This document shows, one piece after another, positions 60,696 to 64,000 of a stretch of DNA of 64,000 bases. The notes under the pieces are model-generated. The model ran no database searches. It saw nothing but the letters and a program-made list of their open reading frames with translations, and was not told where the DNA came from. The DNA comes from an uncultured Pelagibacteraceae bacterium (lineage in GTDB: Bacteria; Pseudomonadota; Alphaproteobacteria; Pelagibacterales; Pelagibacteraceae): contig CACHEU010000002.1 of NCBI GenBank assembly GCA_902578935.1, forward strand, positions 124,001 to 188,000, written 5' to 3'. Position 1 is the stretch's first letter. The number at the start of each line of letters is the position of its first letter. The translations under genes and the position numbers were made by a program.

Positions 60696-62874
60696 TATAT
60701 TTACTATACCATTGATTATTATAATTATGAAGGTCTTTTATTTTTAAACTAAATGTTTTTTCAATTTCAAATGTGTCATTTTGTACTTCAGCAATAACTT
60801 CAAAAAAAATATTATTTTTTCTTAAAAATGTTTCAATTTTTTTTATGTTATTTTTTGAAATTTCAATTAAATATCTTCCTTGGTCTTCACCAAAAAAATA
60901 TTCAAATAAATTTACAAGTTTTTTTGGTTTATATATTTTTAAACCCAAGCCTGAATGAATTGACATTTCACTCAAGGAAACAAGCATTCCCCCTGAAGAA
61001 ATATCATGTGCAGACATGACCAAATTATCTCTTATTAATTGCAAAACAGCAAGACCATTATTTTTTTCATTAACCAAATTTATTTCAGGCGGTGGACCAT
61101 CAAATATTGAGAAATTTTCTTGAAGAAAGGAGCTCTGAGTTATGTGTCCAATTGTTTTTCCTATAACTATAATTAAATTTCCAGATTTTTTTGTTTTTAT
61201 ATCAACTATTCTTTTTAAATTATCTATTACTCCTATACCTCCAATTACAGGTGTGGGAAATATACTTTTAGAATTAGTTTCATTGTAAAAAGATACATTT
61301 CCTGATACCACAGGAAAATTTAAAAATTCACACGCTTCTTTAATACCATCAACACATTCAACAAATTCTCCCATAATTTTTGGTTTTTCTGGATTTCCAA
61401 AATTTAAACAGTTTGTAATAGCCAATGGCTTTGCCCCTACTGAAATTAAATTCCTCCAATTTTCACAAACAATTTGTTTTCCTCCGGATTTAGGATCAGC
61501 TTTACAATAATTTGCCGAAGAATCTACCGATATAGCTATAGCTTTATCTTTGTTATGAATCCTAACTACGGCAGAATCGCCACCAGACTTTTGTACAGTG
61601 TCACACATGACGATCTGGTCATATTGATCTGTAATCCAATTTTTATTTGAGTGATTTGGTGAAGACAGTATTTTAATAAGAGCATCTTCAATTTTAATTT
61701 TTTTTAAATCTTTTATTTTTACTTTATTTTTTGGCAGTTTAGATTTAACCCACTTTCTGTCGTACAAAGGAGCTTTATCAGCCAATGCTGGAATAGGAAT
61801 ATCTGCTACTTTTTTGTTATCAAAATTTAGTATTAATCTGTTAGTGTCAGTTGTTTTTCCTATAACAACAAAATCCAAATCCCATTTATCAAATATTTTT
61901 TTTGCTTCTTTTTCTTTTTTATCATCAAGTATTATTAGCATTCGTTCTTGGCTTTCTGACAACATCATCTCATAAGGACTCATATTATTTTCACGGCAAG
62001 GTACTTTATTTAAATCTAATTCAATTCCGAGTTTACCTTTTGATGCCATTTCTATGCTAGATGATGTTAATCCAGCTGCACCCATATCTTGTATAGATAT
62101 AATGGAGTTATCTTTCATTAATTCTAGACAGGCTTCCAAAAGCAATTTTTCCGTAAAAGGATCTCCAACCTGAACAGTCGGTTTTTTTTCTTCAGAGTTT
62201 TCATCAAATTCAGCTGAAGCCATGGTTGCTCCATGAATACCATCTCTTCCAGTTTTAGAACCAACGTAGACCACGGGTTTGTTCAAACCTTTGGCTTTAG
62301 AATAAAAGATTTTATTTTTATTGGCATGACCAATTGCCATTGCATTTACCAAAATATTTTCGTTGTATGTACTGTTAAATTTAGTTTCGCCACCAACAGT
62401 AGGTATACCTACTGAATTTCCATAACCACCAATTCCAGACACAACGCCACTTAATAAGTTTTGAGTTTTTTTGTTTTCAGGTGAACCAAAATGAATTGAG
62501 TTCATCAGAGCAATAGGTCTTGCCCCCATAGTAAAAACATCTCTTAATATTCCACCAACACCAGTTGCAGCACCTTGATAAGGTTCAATAAAAGAAGGAT
62601 GGTTATGACTCTCTATTTTAAAAACTATTGCATCATTGCCTCCTATATCGATAACACCTGCATTTTCACCGGGACCTTGAATTACAATATTATTTTTTGT
62701 TGGTAGTTTTTTTAAATGAATTTTTGAAGATTTATAGGAACAATGTTCATTCCACATTGCGGAAAAAATTCCTAGTTCTAATAAATTTGGGTCTCTGCTT
62801 AAAAGTTCTTTTATTTTTTTGTATTCTTCTGTCTTTAAACCGTGAGATTCTATCTGTTCTTTTGTAACAGTCAT
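60682..62874 (-). CDS. purL: Phosphoribosylformylglycinamidine synthase, large subunit
   Basis: Small-type PurL (730 residues) that needs PurQ and PurS; makes FGAM from FGAR, ATP and glutamine-derived ammonia. [19 protein letters not shown]-like start ([18 protein letters not shown]), [21 protein letters not shown] with the ATP loop, [18 protein letters not shown] and [17 protein letters not shown] are all present. The partners are the next two genes (purQ, purS) upstream on the same strand. Its start is one base from the purQ stop. Confidence 0.97.
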   Translation of the reverse strand: MTVTKEQIESHGLKTEEYKKIKELLSRDPNLLELGIFSAMWNEHCSYKSSKIHLKKLPTKNNIVIQGPGENAGVIDIGGNDAIVFKIESHNHPSFIEPYQGAATGVGGILRDVFTMGARPIALMNSIHFGSPENKKTQNLLSGVVSGIGGYGNSVGIPTVGGETKFNSTYNENILVNAMAIGHANKNKIFYSKAKGLNKPVVYVGSKTGRDGIHGATMASAEFDENSEEKKPTVQVGDPFTEKLLLEACLELMKDNSIISIQDMGAAGLTSSSIEMASKGKLGIELDLNKVPCRENNMSPYEMMLSESQERMLIILDDKKEKEAKKIFDKWDLDFVVIGKTTDTNRLILNFDNKKVADIPIPALADKAPLYDRKWVKSKLPKNKVKIKDLKKIKIEDALIKILSSPNHSNKNWITDQYDQIVMCDTVQKSGGDSAVVRIHNKDKAIAISVDSSANYCKADPKSGGKQIVCENWRNLISVGAKPLAITNCLNFGNPEKPKIMGEFVECVDGIKEACEFLNFPVVSGNVSFYNETNSKSIFPTPVIGGIGVIDNLKRIVDIKTKKSGNLIIVIGKTIGHITQSSFLQENFSIFDGPPPEINLVNEKNNGLAVLQLIRDNLVMSAHDISSGGMLVSLSEMSIHSGLGLKIYKPKKLVNLFEYFFGEDQGRYLIEISKNNIKKIETFLRKNNIFFEVIAEVQNDTFEIEKTFSLKIKDLHNYNNQWYSKYNAIN

Positions 62875-62875
62875 A

Positions 62876-63553
62876 TTAATTCATCAAACTCAAAAATAAA
62901 CCCAAACCATCTTCACCCGATAAAATTTTATCAGCCATTCTTTCAGGATGAGGCATCATTCCTAGAATATTTTTATTTTTATTAAAAATACCAGCAATAT
63001 TATTTATAGATCCATTTGGATTTGATTTTAGATTAATATTTCCTTTTTCATCACAATATTTAATTGGTATCAACTCGTTATTTTCTAGCTCTTCTAAATG
63101 TTTTTTGTTAGTGAAATAGTTACCTTCGTTATGCGCAATATTTAATTTTAATATTTCATCACTTTTATATTTATTAAAAAATTTATTTTTATTTGACTGA
63201 ACTTTTACAAGTATATCTTTTGAAATAAATTTTAATCCAGAATTTCTTAATAAAGCACCCTGTAATAATCCACACTCGATTAAAATTTGAAATCCATTAC
63301 AGATTCCCAAAACTAAAGCGCCCTTTTTTCCAGCGCTGATTACTTCTGATAATATATTAGATTTTGCTGCTATCGCTCCCGATCTCAGATAATCTCCGTA
63401 TGAAAAACCTCCAGGAACTACAATTAGATCTGACTTTGGCAGTTCAGTTTCCTTGTGCCAGACCATTGAATTTTTGAACTGAAGTCTTTCTAGAGCCACA
63501 GCAACATCTCTATCGCAATTTGATCCAGGAAAAACTATGACAGATGATTTCAT
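62876..63553 (-). CDS. purQ: Phosphoribosylformylglycinamidine synthase, glutaminase subunit
   Basis: Class I glutamine amidotransferase of 225 residues supplying ammonia to Pur[16 protein letters not shown] at the start, [34 protein letters not shown] with the nucleophile Cys and [10 protein letters not shown] with the His-Glu pair are visible. The start overlaps the purS stop by 4 bases. Confidence 0.97.
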   Translation of the reverse strand: MKSSVIVFPGSNCDRDVAVALERLQFKNSMVWHKETELPKSDLIVVPGGFSYGDYLRSGAIAAKSNILSEVISAGKKGALVLGICNGFQILIECGLLQGALLRNSGLKFISKDILVKVQSNKNKFFNKYKSDEILKLNIAHNEGNYFTNKKHLEELENNELIPIKYCDEKGNINLKSNPNGSINNIAGIFNKNKNILGMMPHPERMADKILSGEDGLGLFLSLMN

Positions 63554-63792
63554 TCTGCTTTGTTAATTTTAAAATCTTCAATAATCTGATTTGCCAGTAA
63601 TTTTTCACACATTTCTTTAACCTGGCTCTCAGCCTTTGCAGAATCTTTTTCATTCATATCTATTTCAAAGAATTTTCCTTGTCTCACTTGATTTAAATTT
63701 TTAATACCCATGTTTTTTAGTGTTTGACCAACCACTTTACCCTGAGGGTCTAGCACATCTTTTTTCAAAGTGACTGTTACTGCAAATTTCAA
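63550..63792 (-). CDS. purS: Phosphoribosylformylglycinamidine synthase subunit PurS
   Basis: 80-residue bridge subunit joining PurL and PurQ. The start is TTG at 63790-63792; no ATG gives the conserved N-terminus AVTVTLKKDVLDPQGKVVGQ. The second half has VRQGKFFEIDMNEKD and the helix ending in MCEKLLANQIIEDF. It overlaps purQ by 4 bases and follows the purC stop by one base. Confidence 0.94.
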   Translation of the reverse strand: MKFAVTVTLKKDVLDPQGKVVGQTLKNMGIKNLNQVRQGKFFEIDMNEKDSAKAESQVKEMCEKLLANQIIEDFKINKAE

Positions 63793-63793
63793 T

Positions 63794-64000
63794 TTATTTT
63801 TTCTTGAATTTTATTGATGTGGGTTTCTTGAAGTTTACTTCACTAATATTAGTTGTTTCAGGTACTATACCCAATCTTCTAGCAACTTCTTGGTATGCTT
63901 GAATAATATTGCCAAGGTCTTTTCTAAATCTATCTTTATCTAGTTTTTTTTCACTCTTAATGTCCCAAAGCCTACAAGTGTCAGGACTTATTTCATCTGC
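63794..64000 (-). CDS. purC: SAICAR synthetase (phosphoribosylaminoimidazole-succinocarboxamide synthase), C-terminal end
   Basis: Only the last 68 codons are in the window. The reverse strand reads [13 protein letters not shown], then [20 protein letters not shown] and [13 protein letters not shown], the C-terminus of PurC, with the TAA at 63794-63796. [13 protein letters not shown] is the PurC signature. The gene precedes purS with a one-base gap, so purC, purS, purQ, purL form one reverse-strand purine operon that continues into bolA and grxD. Confidence 0.93.
   Translation of the reverse strand, partial: ADEISPDTCRLWDIKSEKKLDKDRFRKDLGNIIQAYQEVARRLGIVPETTNISEVNFKKPTSIKFKKK

Noticed and set aside
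60773-61019. Two forward frames inside purL
   Set aside because: Antisense shadows of purL; sequence-wise they are the Phe/Leu/Lys-rich type that A/T-rich complements always give.
1-64000. CRISPR arrays, insertion sequences, prophage
   Set aside because: No regularly spaced repeats, transposases, integrases or phage structural genes were found; the many A/T homopolymers are a composition effect.

Overview
The window looks like a piece of a free-living marine SAR11-type alphaproteobacterium (Pelagibacterales). It is very AT-rich with pervasive A/T homopolymer runs. Genes are packed almost without gaps: the longest stretch without a gene is about 170 bases (44660-44828), next to about 150 bases at 15094-15244. 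Convergent genes often overlap at their stop codons. The gene set is alphaproteobacterial: an NDUFA12-type complex I accessory protein, a DUF2155 protein, an Hda-type DnaA homologue, PurS/Q/L, class II DAHP synthase and BolA/GrxD. I see no transposase, integrase, phage gene, rRNA or CRISPR array.

Layout. 1-5.7 kb: partial purM, a DUF2066-like exported protein, hda, aspS, a stand-alone piece of a B12-type ribonucleotide reductase (reverse strand), NDUFA12 and DUF2155. 5.7-14.1 kb: metC with an MFS transporter, a CADD-type (para-aminobenzoate) di-iron protein, a tightly coupled SxtJ / DUF5989 / carbamoyltransferase cassette, an M23 endopeptidase, a GYD protein, a class III aminotransferase and a tail-anchored small protein. 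14.1-15.3 kb: a regulator with two helix-turn-helix segments, preceded by an inverted repeat, and tRNA-Met(CAT). 15.3-23.3 kb: a surface-polysaccharide island (GT9-like protein, gmd, DUF4422, rfbB/rfbC and a reductase, GT2, GT17, epimerase). 23.3-31.5 kb: apt, mtnP, an SGNH protein, mtnA, an ECHDC3-like protein, a CoA-binding protein, a class II aldolase/SDR fusion and a fused SpeD-SpeE protein. Read together these form a possible polyamine-to-methylthioadenosine salvage system. 31.5-33.8 kb: a polar amino-acid ABC transporter without its ATPase. 33.8-44.7 kb: DUF6165, two glycosyltransferases, a peroxiredoxin-like protein, gamma carbonic anhydrase, an APS-kinase-like/nucleotidyltransferase fusion, an FMN-binding protein, a beta-hydroxyacid dehydrogenase, MFS, rpoZ, dusA, TauE/SafE and a phosphohexomutase. 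44.8-51.1 kb: class I ribonucleotide reductase nrdAB, prpC and prpB, a LysE exporter and gph. 51.2-60.2 kb: a GlmU C-terminal half alone, glmS, class II DAHP synthase, nadE, cysS, cimA, trmJ and rpsD. 60.1-64 kb (reverse strand): grxD, bolA, purL, purQ, purS and the end of purC.

How the genes may work together. Decarboxylated AdoMet made by SpeD would feed the attached SpeE domain and release methylthioadenosine. MtnP would split this to adenine (salvaged by Apt) and methylthioribose-1-phosphate. MtnA would give methylthioribulose-1-phosphate, and the class II aldolase/SDR fusion is a candidate for its cleavage and for handling the aldehyde product. This step is inference. The carbamoyltransferase cassette and the polysaccharide island probably both modify exported molecules. 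Purine genes lie at both edges of the window.
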